The notes below the pieces were generated by a model that was given only the letters and a program-made list of their open reading frames with translations, was not told the DNA's origin and did not search any database. Position numbers and translations under genes: made by a program. A DNA stretch of 64,000 bases. Source: Flaveria trinervia. Lineage: Eukaryota > Streptophyta > Magnoliopsida > Asterales > Asteraceae. Where the stretch lies: contig CM046445.1 of NCBI GenBank assembly GCA_025506515.1, positions 570,631 through 634,630 of the forward strand, in the 5' to 3' direction. Of this stretch, positions 8,648 through 20,968 are shown piece by piece. Each line of letters starts with the position of its first letter. Within the stretch, counting starts at the first letter, position 1.

Positions 8648-11417
8648 TGTGACAACCCTAGATTAAGAAATTTTATACACTAAGTTCATTCATATAATTT
8701 AAGCCACACCTAGGTTAATATATATATTACATGCATAAACGTATTCATGCTTTCATTTTGTTTACATAAGTATATTGTTCACTTGTATATATATACGTAC
8801 GCATGGTCACATGCATACCTTTTTACGTGTGCATGTACCATCTTTGTTAAGAAACATATACACATGTATATTATATATGTTTTACTCATGTATGTGCTAT
8901 CTCTTGTTAAATACATGTGTGTATTATGTGTTTATATGCATATACTATGTGTTGCACGTATGCATGGTTGCATGCATGTATAATTTACGTGAGCATGTAT
9001 TCAAAAAACAACCATTCTTTGATATTAAACCATATATGATTAAGATACATCAACCAAACAACATCAAACAAACCAAAACACAACCAAATATCCTAAACAT
9101 AAGTTAACATCAAGAGAAACTTGACTTCAAACTAAACCTAAACAAATCTTCCACACTTAACCCTAAAACAAAGTATCATCTAAAACTAAGAACCGGCTCA
9201 CTAAGCACCTAATTAACATCTTAAACACACCTATGACTCAACACTCTCTTTGTGTAACACCTAAACTCACCATGCCACCAAGCTCAACCTCAACCCGCCA
9301 CCTAACCCTAAGAATTGATTCACTAAACCTATAACCTCCACCTCACATCCTAAACACTAGATTTCATGATTACACCTCCACTATTTAGGGGTCTCGGCCG
9401 AAGGAACCATGAGGAACATCAAGAACTCTCGGCCATTCTAACCACCTTCATCCGAACACCTTGTAATTGCACCACTCTTGAACACCACCACCGCAAACTA
9501 CTCCCTCAATCCTCTCGGTCACCACCTCTCCAATCGAATACCATCATCCCTACTCTCGGACATCATCATAGCAACCGCATATTATCACCATTTCCTACAC
9601 AACTCTCGGTTACAAGCATGCAACATCCAAATCTAAGCACCATCTCTCGAAAGACTATCAAGAACATCAAAACCAAGCAAGCTTAGATCATCCTCATCTT
9701 CTTTTCACATTTTCCTTTTGTCAAACATCAAGGTTCTAACTCTAACACCCTACTTGATTAAGATTACAAAAACAAAACATGTGTTTAAATAAACACATGT
9801 GACTAACCCTTTTGATTTAACACTCAAAATTTTGTTTAAACATCAAACTTTTTTTTCGGACAAAAAGGAAGATTTTAAGAATCTGGAAACATGAAAACAA
9901 AACTTAAAAATCAAGTTTTAGCAAGAAATTATCAACAAAAGGGTTAAAAATCTAGTTATAATTTATTAAAAATCAGTTCTGCATATTAACGATTATGATT
10001 GTAGGAACAAACATTGAAAATATGATAGGAATATTGGGAAATATAATTCTGTAAATTTTGATGCTAATCTCATAAGTAAATTAATTTATATAAATTATTT
10101 AAGTATTTAAGAGGAAAAATTATATCGGATGAACCGATCCTAGTAAATATATGGAAAAATTATATACTGATCGTTAAGAATTATAGAATCCACTGGAAAA
10201 ATCTCGTGACCTAACTCAAAGTATTATCTAAAATATGAATTTTTACATGTTCTGCAGTAGAAAAATCAAAATAAATACTTAAATAGCATAATAAAATCTG
10301 AGAAAATCATGGATAAATTGATAAATCCAAACCTACAGAATGTATAAATTTAATAATTTTTGGAGCTATATAGCTATTTTTGAGAAGAATTGGGATTATT
10401 GTAAAAACATTACAGAAACTAATCTGTTATGTGTTAGACTTTGATAAATTTATAAGAAGTTCTAATTACTATGATGAACCCTCTGTAAAATTTTGGGAAT
10501 TTACGGACTACAGAAACTATTTTTGGCAATTTATGATGACTTTATAACAATTATAGAAAATAATCTGTAAATTTCTTTGAAACAAGAAATTAATGTGATA
10601 TTCCAGATTAATAAAACTATTTGATATAAAAATTTCAAAAACTATTAAGGTACTGAAAATTTTGAAGAAAATAGTTAAGTTTTCTAACCTATAAAATTCT
10701 TTTGTTTATAGGTTACTACTTGGAATAAAGGTGAGTTTCATGGCCCATTTTGTTTTTATCAAGTTTTGGGGAAAAAGCATACTAATTTATGAATTGATGT
10801 ATTATTACTGAAATTTATGTTACAACCATTAATTCGGATGTGGAACCGTTAGATAACATTGGTAGCGCTACTTAGGAGATATCTCCTGCATTAACAAAAT
10901 GAGTGTTATAATGCTATGTTATCTGATTTATGAGAATATGATATGACAAATATGGATAGTCTGATTACTATGTAAGGTTTGGTTGTATATATAATACATC
11001 GATATTATCTGTTTAATAAACCTGTGAGGCTCACCAACTTTGTGTTGACTATTTTTGGTATGCTTTTTCAGGAATTCATCATGACTAACAACCTAACGTT
11101 CTCCTTTGATGTTTTTAATGGCTGGGGTGAAGTTGTAGGAAAAGTTTGTGTGAACCTAACTGTGAACCTGTATGACTTCAGTGTGTCGGTGGATGCTCAC
11201 TTCCATCGTCTCTGAAGATGTAGCTGTTAAAACTTTATGATGTAATAGGATTATGTAATTTCAAATTTTGACTATTATGATTTTATGTAATCCTAACCTT
11301 AATATTATGTTATGAAATATGTATGATTATGTGTTATTTATTAATTAGTATTTGACAATGAGTTCTGAACAATCAAGTCACTCCCTAAGTATTTCACGCT
11401 TCCGCCGGGATGTGACA
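8648..11417 (+). mobile_element. Solo LTR, family A, copy 1 (TSD TATAG)
   Basis: 2,770 bp starting TGTGACAACCCTAG and ending CCGGGATGTGACA, flanked by perfect 5-bp duplications TATAG (8643-8647 and 11418-11422). No internal retrotransposon domain is inside, so this is a solo LTR of a large Ty3/gypsy-like element. It matches 47793-50513 along its length with moderate divergence. It contains a 44-codon ORF near its 3' end, reported separately. Confidence 0.9.
11078..11215 (+). CDS. LTR-encoded conserved small ORF, copy 1
   Basis: ATG to TGA, 44 codons plus a 1-codon stop shown by direct reading, product beginning MTNNLTFSFDVFNGWGEV and ending VDAHFHRL. An in-frame extension upstream exists but does not align with the second copy. 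A pyrimidine tract ending in CAG lies 12 nt before the ATG, so a spliced leader is possible. Against the copy at 50180-50317 I count 15 base differences, 13 of them synonymous (exceptions T/M at codon 6 and V/I at codon 11). That pattern implies past coding constraint. I recognise no domain, signal peptide or membrane segment. It could instead be a conserved piece captured from a host gene. Confidence 0.5.
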   Translation: MMTNNLTFSFDVFNGWGEVVGKVCVNLTVNLYDFSVSVDAHFHRL

Positions 11418-11551
11418 TATAGGGGTCATGTGATCGATTCAATGTGTAAATTAGCATTATTATATAGGGCTCATGTGATCATTGAATGGGTGAATGCGAA
11501 GATACCATTTACGTTTATGGTATTACGTTTATGGTATATAGGGCTCATGTG
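11418..11551. repeat. Minisatellite of TATAGGGCTCATGTGATC units
   Basis: Three units begin at 11418, about 11464 and about 11535, each TATAGGG(C/G)TCATGTGATC followed by a variable spacer. A fourth degenerate unit lies at 8605-8647 on the other side of the solo LTR. The LTR therefore inserted into a small array of roughly 45-70 bp periodicity. Confidence 0.55.
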
Positions 11552-13600
11552 ATCGGCTAAGTTTTGGTTAAAATTTAATAGGTAAGATAATGTTTAATGA
11601 GTAAGAAATGTACAATATAAATAGATGTCTTCATATTCATTTCATTTCATATCATTTCAATCGTTTCTCCAGTTAGTTACAAATACGAAACTCTCTCATA
11701 CCCTCGTTTAACCTTTAAACACTATGAAAATTACGCGTAGAATCTCTACTCGTAATAAGTCAAGTGTAGAGTCTCTGTTAAACTTATCTAGTAAATACAT
11801 GTAATACTTTTAAACTAATCAAATTATTTTATTTGTGAAAATGACATTAATACGTTAACCATGTAAGCATAAACATATTCTGCTAAAACATTTAGACAAG
11901 AAATATGTGTATATTTGATCAAATTATATTCTAGAGATAGGTGAAAATCCTTTATTATTGTGTGGTTTATCATTAATTTATGATTACTTGTTTAACATTT
12001 ATTCAAGCCAAAATGTTTTTGTGTCAAATTAAATATATTCATAAGCTTTTCACTAATTGTGAGGTTTGAATATCTTTCGATAGAAAAAGAATTTTGTAAG
12101 CATTGCTTAAACAATGTTCTGTAAAAAATAATAGGTATTTATCTTCCAATGAATATAAGAAAGTTTGTTTTAATAATCATTAGAGATATATTATGTTAAA
12201 ATTAATTGTGAAATGTTTTTCTATTACGTAAACATCTTTAAAGGAAGCATCAAAGAGAAAGGAAGAACCAGGAAGGATGTTCATATCAAACATTTCTAAG
12301 ACTATAAACCTACTAAGTTTTTCAGACAACAAAGGAGCAATTGCAGCCATTCGATGTCTAGAAAATGTCGCACCTTGGCTAAAGCGAAAATATCAGGGTG
12401 CAACGAAATTGAATATTGTTATCACACATGGTACGAGAAAGATACTAAAAGGATTAAACATAATTAATCAATATCTAGATTACATCATTGTTTAAAAACC
12501 ATAAAAAAGCAACCAATATAATATGTTTTATTAAAACAAGGTCCACGCATCTTAAACGAGTAAGTCTTAAAACCCAAGCTAGTTACCTGAAAACATGCGA
12601 AGAAAACAAGTTAGCAGTGTAGTTCGATGAAAAAAAGTTTCATATGCAAGTAAAAATAGGTGTGATTTTCAGTCGCATCTCAAGCAATTTTTTGATATGG
12701 CTATAGATATAAAAAACATGTTATTAATCATTCACAAAAGATCCATTTTACATACAACTTCATACTAATTAATCACTATGGTCATGGTTTGTACTTTGTA
12801 ACATACGTGGTGGTGGTGGTTGGTACTTTGTAGCTTACCGATTTGTCAAGGCATCATTGGTAAACGAATCATTATCTTTTGTTTTTTTAGTAAAATAATT
12901 ATTAAACCCTTTTACAAACATACTACCCTTAAAAGACCCATATATTACACATGTTCAATAATTAAAAAAATATATAAATCATAAATCTGTATATACTTAT
13001 AATTACTGAAATGATTTATTACATATAAAATAATTTTAGAAGAAATGATATATGTTATCTTTTCATTTGAAAATGATAAGTGATTTAGAAAAGATTACAT
13101 TATTATTTAAATAAAAAAATTGATATGGTAGTTGTGAATAAATTACCATCTTGATTACTAATTGCTTAAAATATGTGAAAATAGTTTGAGCGGAAAAAGG
13201 AAAATTTTGGTACTCTAAAACTATGACAAGTGTTTTTTTTAAATACTTATTATTAAAATAGTAGGATAAGAATGTTAACTTTCTTAAAAGCTTATGATTA
13301 TATAATTACATATTTTTTAAAGATACAAGCCAAATTAAATTGACCATTTGTAAATTGTAATTGTAATGATATATAATTTAACCATAAGTTTGTATTAGAT
13401 TTAGACTTTTAGCAATGGATTTATCTCACTCATACTATACACACATATTGTGTTTCTTGTAATATCTTTATTTAATTTACTCATATATAAAAATATAAGG
13501 ACTTAGTTGTTTTTTCCTCTTTTGCTTAAACTTATTTTAAAAAATAATGTGTTTATGCATTGTAAACTTATAAGCTACGTTTACGTGTTTGGATCAAACT
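11552..13600. other. AT-rich interval with one weak coding candidate
   Basis: No confident gene. A TATAAATAG-like box (about 11620) precedes a short frame starting MKITRRISTRNKSS near 11724. At 12277-12495 a 72-codon frame (core SFSDNKGAIAAIRCLENVAP) has non-random composition but matches no family I recognise. It may be a stranded exon. From 12500 to 13600 I see only AT-rich sequence, including a short TGG run near 12810. Confidence 0.3.
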
Positions 13601-13638
13601 ATAAGTTTAAAGCCAATAAACGTATTGTTTAAACTCTA

Positions 13639-14280
13639 ATGACTATGGCGAACCACCATGATATATCCTTAAGGTTGTGCAAGATGACGCAGACTAAGTT
13701 CTTCGCCTTGTGCCTTGGTTATAAGATCGATTTGTCTTCCCATTATGTGCTTCCCTCTACCACTGAATCAATATGCCATGGATCCATTGCATTGTATAAC
13801 CGTTTCTTCGAATCCTCGACCCTTAGGCTTTCATTATGAATACTCTTGAATTTTGTGGGTTGTGTTTAGCACAATTGGCGTGTAGCATTACTTACTTTGA
13901 AATCACTTGCAAAGCCTCAGGTGTCCCCGTACTGTTGGTTAATTTGTTCTGGAAGTTTTTTCAACTTGTCAAGAACGGCGACTGGCTTAGCATTTAGCAT
14001 TTAGCATTTAGAGTCAAAAATGCCTTAGCCCTCGGTGTGTGATTTCATCTAACCTTACTATTGACTAATGGAAGCATCATTTTTTTCTAGATTTCTTGGA
14101 TTGTTGTACCATTGATCCTTATGCCTTTGAGGAACCCCAGGAGGAACCTAGCTCTCTGAACCTCTTTTGCGCAACCATTTCATACACCCTCTTTATTTCA
14201 AAGCTCTTAGTGATAAACGTACCTTGGTCCGTCCGATGCCAAACGGCGTAGCGGGTTGGCTTTCTTCCGTGAAACATTGT
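13639..14280 (+). pseudogene. Relic of 'putative gypsy type transposon' protein (PF04195-like)
   Basis: The first frame (13639-13836) contains YVLPSTTESICHGSIALYNR followed by FFESSTLRLSL. This matches the pattern of the plant family whose members read VLP..., then GLYTRFF..., then RLPL. After a frameshift near 13836 a second frame continues LEFCGLCLAQL, then ITYFEITCKASGVPVLLVNL and VKNGDWLAF, in the family's expected order. Further pieces near 14100-14280 (SLNLFCATIS; SDKRTLVRPMPNGVAGWL) look like later parts. These proteins are transposon-associated and their biochemical role is not established. At least two frame breaks make this a pseudogene. Assignment rests on motif memory, not a search. 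Confidence 0.5.
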
Positions 14281-14414
14281 GGCAGGGGTATGCTTATTTT
14301 TAAACTGCTAGCAAGTGTATATTATGTTTTTAACATGTTTTACTTTTCGTCAAGTTTTATTTTTAAACTGCTAGTAAGTGTATATTTTTTTGTTATATTT
14401 TTTAGTTTGAGTGG

Positions 14415-15579
14415 TGATTGTGTTGTCGTGGTTGGATAAAAAAAGTTAATATTAAAGAATTAAATACCTATTACTAGTATAGGTAAGTAAGACGTCTCCA
14501 TAAAAAAATAATTAAAAGTGTAAAACTTTATATTTAAGAACTTAAAACATGAAATGAAAATACTAAAAAGCAAATATTTTTGGGTTTTATTTAAAAGGAA
14601 AGGTAAACTGAATGAAAATAATTAAGAAATAAACAAACTTGATAATGGGTTTTGAAACTTATGAGAAAAAGGCAATCACTTTCAAGATTCAAGTTCAAAT
14701 ATTATCATTTGGTTTCATTAGAATTGATTGAGAATCACATAAACATGATTTTACAAAACCGTTTGATTAAATTTATAGTTATGAAGCAAACTTTTAAGAT
14801 TCGTTCGTTCACACAATCACCAACTCACTTATGCAAAGAATTCACATACGTGACAAATTGCTCACGATGTAAGGAAACGAATGCGAATGAAAGCACACAG
14901 ATACTAAAACATAAACAAGTCTTTTAATTTTAAACAAATGTAAAATTATATTCCCGTGTCAAGAGAACATAACCCAAAACATCCATTCAAACTAAAACTA
15001 ATGCTTCACTTACAAGAACTCTCCTCCCGAAAGTGATTACGAATGAATTAGCCACTCATTGGCATGATTGGATCTTCAAGATTGGATGTTGTTAATGCTT
15101 GATTCGGGTGAAATCATGGTGAAAAGAACCCTTAAAAATGCCTTTAAAACGTCTGGGACAAGTCTTCTTTTGAAACCCTAATGATTGGGGTTAAATAGGA
15201 TTAACAATTTGCAACAAGCCTCCAAATATCGTGTTAGACCGTAACTTACAGCCTATAGTCCATAGGTTACGGCCTACCTTCAACCAGACGGCCAACCTTT
15301 TGCCTTACGGGGTTCACAGACAGAATCAACATATGGCCGTAAGTTACGGCCTCAGGCCGTAGCTTACGGCATCTCTGTAGTTTTTCATAATTTTCTTTAT
15401 TTTTAGCATGTTTCAAGCCATAATCTTGCTATCCTTTGTATCATCCTCAAATAATGTTTGTTAAGCTTCATTTTATCTATATTTCAAGCACATAACAAAG
15501 TGATTATATTGGAATTTCAAAATTAGGTTAAAAACAATGTTTTAAACATCTAAAACTCAAACCTAACACCAACACATCA
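14415..15579 (-). repeat. 3' LTR of element F
   Basis: Starts TGATTGTG and ends ...CAACACATCA. It pairs with 20969-22100. The first part, about 60 bp before ACTAGTATAGGTAAG, differs from the partner; the rest aligns well. Both LTRs carry the inverted words TTACGGCC and GGCCGTAA near their middle. Confidence 0.8.
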
Positions 15580-15612
15580 CATTCCCCAACTTAACTTTTT
15601 TTTGTCCCCAAA
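15580..15612 (-). other. Polypurine tract of element F
   Basis: On the minus strand the sequence runs GGGGACAAAAAAAAG then TTAAGTTGGGGAATG directly into the LTR start TGATGTG. This is the usual Athila arrangement for priming plus-strand DNA. Confidence 0.7.
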
Positions 15613-16955
15613 AAGATATGTAATGAAATCTCAATTGATAAACTAATCTTACATATTTTTATTTCACATAGGATTTTACTAACAAAGTAATTGTGATTGC
15701 CAATATATTGATCCAATTTAAACTCACACCCATTAGATCACAACCAAATGTATTGTGCTTATTAATATACAAAGTTACCATCATGGTTTAACCACCTCAC
15801 ATCTGAATGTACATAGCAAAACCTATCCAATCTCATGGTTTCTTGAGGATTCACTATCCCACACTTAAGACACCATATACCATAATTACGACACAATAAC
15901 TATTAAGTTTTTTTCATTTTCCTTCTACGTGATATACGAGACTTTTCTCCCTTTGTTTTTTCATATATATCTCTTCTTTTTTTCTATTTTTTTCTGATTT
16001 TCATGTATATATATCAACTAATCCATTTTATTTATATGGAAGTGTCATAAGTAATAAAAACATGGTGTGTGAGAAAGGAATACTAAGTATACATACCACT
16101 CGCAACCTGTTTTTGCTGGGACTCAATTTTTTAAACCATGCATATCAGGATGGGATACTAAACATATATATATATATTATTAAGTTACTGCACACAAAAT
16201 TGGTGTTCTTATTTTTAGGTCGAGCCTATCAACATATCATATGTTATCTTTATTATCCTGTCCTAGAGATATAATTTATGTATTGGTATCAACCTATCAA
16301 TTTCCTATCATTTTCATATATGCAAGATCTTTTTCAAGAACTTTAATCATTTTTAAAGGTTATTAACACAAATGACCTAAATTTAACATGTAACATATAA
16401 TTAATTAATTTTAAAGAATTCATATAAGGAATGAGTTCACCCGATCGAGTAGTTATGGCAAGATTCTTGTGATTGGTGGCAATTTTCAAAATCTTGTCTC
16501 AATAACCTACAAAATCTTATAAAAATCATATAGAAGTAAACTTCTCAAATCATGATTAACACATAAAATTAAAAATCTTACACGCTTTTCATTTAAATCA
16601 AAAACTACCATTACGTGTCCCCTTTCCCCACTTAAAACATTGCATTATCACCAATGCAACATTTAAGTTAGAATTATATTAAAATAATTAATTTAAAAAT
16701 AAATAAATAAATAAGAAACTAAGAAAAAAATAAATCTAAAAAAACAAATTCTAAACTCACTTTCGTAGGAATCACGGTTACATTTAGTATATACAACAAG
16801 CCTATAAACCCCTCGGTAGACTCGAGTGGACGAGTTGTAGTCTCGTGAAGGTTTTCAATGAACACACCCACAAAGTTCTCCGGGTTACCTCCGGCGAGCG
16901 CTAATTTTTAGGTATTCAGGTAGAGCGTACCTGTCACCACTTATGGTGGTTGAAT

Positions 16956-17870
16956 TTAACATTTTCCTGCCACATTACCAATAAATGCTCGATAGTAGAC
17001 ATACCGAATCTCTATTTTCCTTTTCATGGTCACCATGTCTCTTGAATCAATGGTTGACATTCTAAATCCATATTTTCCCATCAAGTTTTCAATGTATGCA
17101 TGGTAGTTGACATGTTAGCTCCACACCTTCTTTTCTGTCTTTGGCATGTCAATAGAATCGTTATGGACTCTTCTTTGAATAAGTTGTCCGATGTCCTCTA
17201 TACTCACCTTCCTCTTCTCCGAACACAAGCCATCATCCCTCACTTTGTCAATCTGTATGATAACTACTGAAGGACAATCAGGACCACAAGGCAATATCCT
17301 AGTCTCTCGTTCCTTAGGAGGTGTTATGTCATTTATTAGGTGTAAACATTCAACTCTTTGCTCTGAAAGACCTATAACCTCTTAATCCACTTCATTATCA
17401 TACGCATCAACCACCACTCGTTCTACACATGCCTTTTCAACAACCGAGGGAATTTGTGTGGTATTAATCTCCACGACCTCATCCTCGATTTTAAAACATG
17501 GTAAGAGTGACTCTTCTAATTCTATTTTCAACAATAATACATCATGCTTGATAGTTAAGTAGTCAAATCATTGTTGATGTGAAAGATGGTGTTGTGACAA
17601 CAACTTATCGATTTCAGGCAATATCAACTCCATTCAAGCAATAGTTTCCTCATCCTCAGATTGGTAAGTATTTTGAAATTACTTGACATCTTGGATTGTA
17701 ACATTTTCTTGTAGTTGATGAGGAAGGTAGCATTGATTATGATCTTAACCTTGTAAAGAATTTGTTTGCCTCAAGTATCCATAATCCCCTTGGTTATCCT
17801 TTTTAAGATTTGCGTATGCCAATTGTAAGTATTCATGATTATAGTTGTTATAGTCTTCCTAGTAACTTGA
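16956..17870 (-). pseudogene. Degenerate internal ORF of element F, function unknown
   Basis: A minus-strand frame reads for about 280 codons with only a few stops, mostly TGA where TGG is likely. Readable stretches include LPEIDKLLSQHHLSH, LTIKHDVLLLKIELEESLLP, TTQIPSVVEKACVERVVVDA, LHLINDITPPKERETRILPC and KVSIEDIGQLIQRRVHNDSI. It ends at TAA near 16956. No protease, RT or integrase motif is present. The position downstream of gag and the acidic or basic character fit the poorly characterised internal proteins of non-autonomous Athila relatives. I cannot assign a function. Confidence 0.5.
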
Positions 17871-17874
17871 TCTT

Positions 17875-20466
17875 TGTCACACCCTCAAAATTCACGTGCT
17901 GGGTTTTACCGTGAGGCGTGTGAACAAACCAAGATTACAGTCATTAGTTATTCAGAACAACACTATATGCCACATTTTAAACAAAACCAAATAGAGTTCA
18001 AAACTAGAAAACCATGCAGAAGCGTTTAGTATTTAAAACAAACCCAAATTATAAAAATGCATATTTGGCAAAACACACGCCAACCCAAATATTAAAACTC
18101 TCATAAATAAAACCAACAACTAAGTCTTTAAAATAGAGTCTAGGATGCATGATGGACCCGTGCGGTGCTCCTAATGGCAAGCAGAGTTAACGACCTGAGA
18201 ATAACATACTAAAAATGTCAACACAATGGTTGGAGAGTTCATAAGTTTGCGTTTACGTAAATAATAACATTTTCATAACATAAGAAGTGCATTGAAAATA
18301 GATAGCTAGTCTATATTCACAAGTAATAACCATAGTGATTTCGCGATCGAAGCTGACTGTGTTTCATTTGTTGCCTCCCGTCACGACTTACCAGGTCGTG
18401 ACGATGTTTGTGTCTAGGAAAATATTGCACCCGTTTTACCTTGAGTGTCATAGGTGGGGCTCGTCAGACTCATTAGTACTACCCAAGAATTCCTACTAGT
18501 TACCTTTATTAATGATCCGAAAGTGTGAGGACTTTCAAGGTATTATGCACTATGTTAAAACATACACAACTTATAATAATAAAATAGCATTTGAGTACAA
18601 GTATGCTACCTCCCCCAGAAGAGAGTTTATAAAATATAGGGGTATGAACTCACCTGGTGTGCTAAGATAATGAATAAAGAGACTAGAAAGGTTACCTAGA
18701 ACACATAAGTATATAAGTACGTGTACACATAAAACTTAACAACCCTAGGTGCTCAATAAACACATTGACCCAAGGTTTTGGAATGCAAGACTCATTTGAC
18801 CTAGTTGACCTGTTTGACCCGTTGGTGACATATTAATTGAAATATTGTTTAATCATATATAACAACTTAGCATACAAGAGTATCATACAAATTATTCATG
18901 TGTATCACATCATCAACCCAAGTTCTACCTAGGTCATCGTACCACATTAGATAACCATACACTTATGCTAATCTCAAACAACCAACATGCTCAACATCAA
19001 TAAAAATACATTACAACAAATAATTCATACGTGAAGCTTAATCATGCACCACATGCCATGTGAAGCCACCCACGACTTCACATCCTAAACCTTGCCAATC
19101 CTACTAAGTAGGGGCCTCATATTCATACGCGTGTATGACAATCATAATTACATTCCTTCACTTAGTTTATTCCAACCAACATTCATAGTGACAATCAATC
19201 CAATCCCAAGCATGATCTCCTAAATACTAACCATAATTCATCATCATGTATAATCATCATAACCTATACTCCTTACATGATCAACCAAACATCTATACAA
19301 CTCAATTAACTCATTTTATCATATCAAACATCATAAACAATCATTCTAACATGATCCTAACATCACATGCATGCCCAATTCATCACATCCAATGTTCTAC
19401 AAAAATAAAGTTTCCCTTTTGGGAAAGTAACACCCAAAAGTGATCTAGGATCCAATTCAATCATAATCTCATAGATTTTATACCTAACCAAGTTCATAAC
19501 ATTCATTCTAACATACTAATCATCACCAAATCATCCAAGTTCCCAAACATCATTCACAAAAGTTTCTACTTTTAGTAAGTAATGATCAACACCTCAAATT
19601 CATGGATTTTCTTGAATAATTCAATCAAAATAACATCCAAGCATTGTACCTAACATCATAATATCATCATAACATGATTTCCAAAAACAAAAGTTTCCTC
19701 TTATGGCAATGTATGAACTAGATGATCAATCCATAGATTTCTTGCATAATCAACATAATCTAGCATTCATACAACCTAACTAACATCATATCAATATCTA
19801 ATAATCATCAATTTCATGATTTCATCACCAATTTTGGATTTAGGGTTCATCAATAACAACCAACACGAAAAACTAGTTAAAACTAACCTTTAGATGTGTA
19901 GAAATCAATAATTGAACTTGCAAACACCTTGTAACACTTGAAACTTGATGAAATCCGAATGTTTGTGTGTGTTGTTGCTCAAAATCGAATGTGATGGGGG
20001 TTTGGGATTGGTTTTGGCCGCAATAAGGGTTTGGGGTGGGGATTAGGGTTGTAATTTAGGTAATGTTTAGTTTATAGCTAATTACAAAATAAACCCTATT
20101 GTTTATATTTTATAAAAACCTATATTTTAAAACTTTATATAATTATTAACTACAAAACACAAGTATTATTAACCAATAATAATAATCTTAAATATTTACA
20201 ACAAGTCATACAACACATCAGATATATAACACGTTGTCACGTTATCACATAAAATTTACAAAACAAAATTTAAAATTCTATAAATTCATGAATCACATAA
20301 TCACAACTAATAATCAATATTATTAATTAGATTATTATTGTTTATCATAGATTATTATTATTAAGTCACCAACGTTCAACGACAACTAGTGTGTGCTCAC
20401 GACACGTGTATGCAAGACTTAACGGGACTAACGGAGTTTGGTAACGGAAAATTACCGGATGTCACA
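17875..20466 (-). mobile_element. Solo LTR, family I, copy 1 (TSD ATCTT)
   Basis: 2,592 bp starting TGTCACACCCTC and ending CCGGATGTCACA, flanked by perfect ATCTT duplications (17870-17874; 20467-20471). It is the reverse-complement relative of the LTR at 32094-34837, which follows a polypurine tract; this fixes its orientation as minus. It sits inside element F and splits its internal region. Confidence 0.92.
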
Positions 20467-20471
20467 ATCTT

Positions 20472-20761
20472 TGTGCCATTTCAGATTCATAGTTATTACA
20501 GTTCCAACCTTGCTTAAAGTTGTTCACCTCATACGGATAATATCCTTGATAATTTGGTGGATGTGGCTCGTAATATTGATATGATGATAAAGTATCATCA
20601 ACTTCTTTATAATCCCCCTTCCTTTATTCCTTTCTTCCATTAATACACTTTTCCTCGTAATATTTCATATACGCTTTGACTTTTATACAAAACACTTGAC
20701 AATCTAGCAACTCATGAAAAAGGCTCAAGCAACACTCACACGAATCATCATCCCAATTCAT
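20472..20761 (-). pseudogene. Degenerate 5' ORF of element F
   Basis: Starts ATG near 20761 with MNWDDDSCECCLSLFHELLD, continues to KAYMKYYEEKC, a stop, then EVDDTLSSYQYYEPHPPNYQ and NNFKQGWNCNNYESEMAQ before the nested solo LTR. The tyrosine- and asparagine-rich segment resembles the region after Gag in Athila relatives. The frame resumes beyond the solo LTR near 17870. Too decayed for a firm call. Confidence 0.4.
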
Positions 20762-20947
20762 GGCGAAATCAAATTCCTTGATATTTCAATAAGCCTACAT
20801 AGAATGAATCTGCACAAGCAAACTAGAATACCCAAGGTAAGAAGGAATAGAAGACATTGAGCAAAAAATAAAAAAAAGTATTTTTGAATTTTTGATTTTT
20901 AAACTAAACAATTAAACAAAATAAAGCTTAACACTTTGTGCATGTAT

Positions 20948-20965
20948 TCCCTGGCAACGGTGTCA
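20948..20965 (-). other. Primer-binding site of element F, tRNA-Asp type
   Basis: On the minus strand TGACACCGTTGCCAGGGA, three changes from the usual Athila site TGGCGCCGTTGCCGGGGA. It adjoins the LTR that begins at 20969. Confidence 0.75.
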
Positions 20966-20968
20966 TGT

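Noticed and set aside
8747..9107. Overlapping ORFs of 78 and 110 codons in the family A LTR
   Set aside because: Composed of TATATG/CATGTA-type low-complexity sequence and not conserved in the second LTR copy.
9366..9686. 106-codon ORF in the family A LTR
   Set aside because: The homologous stretch in the other copy (48490-48780) does not keep the frame.
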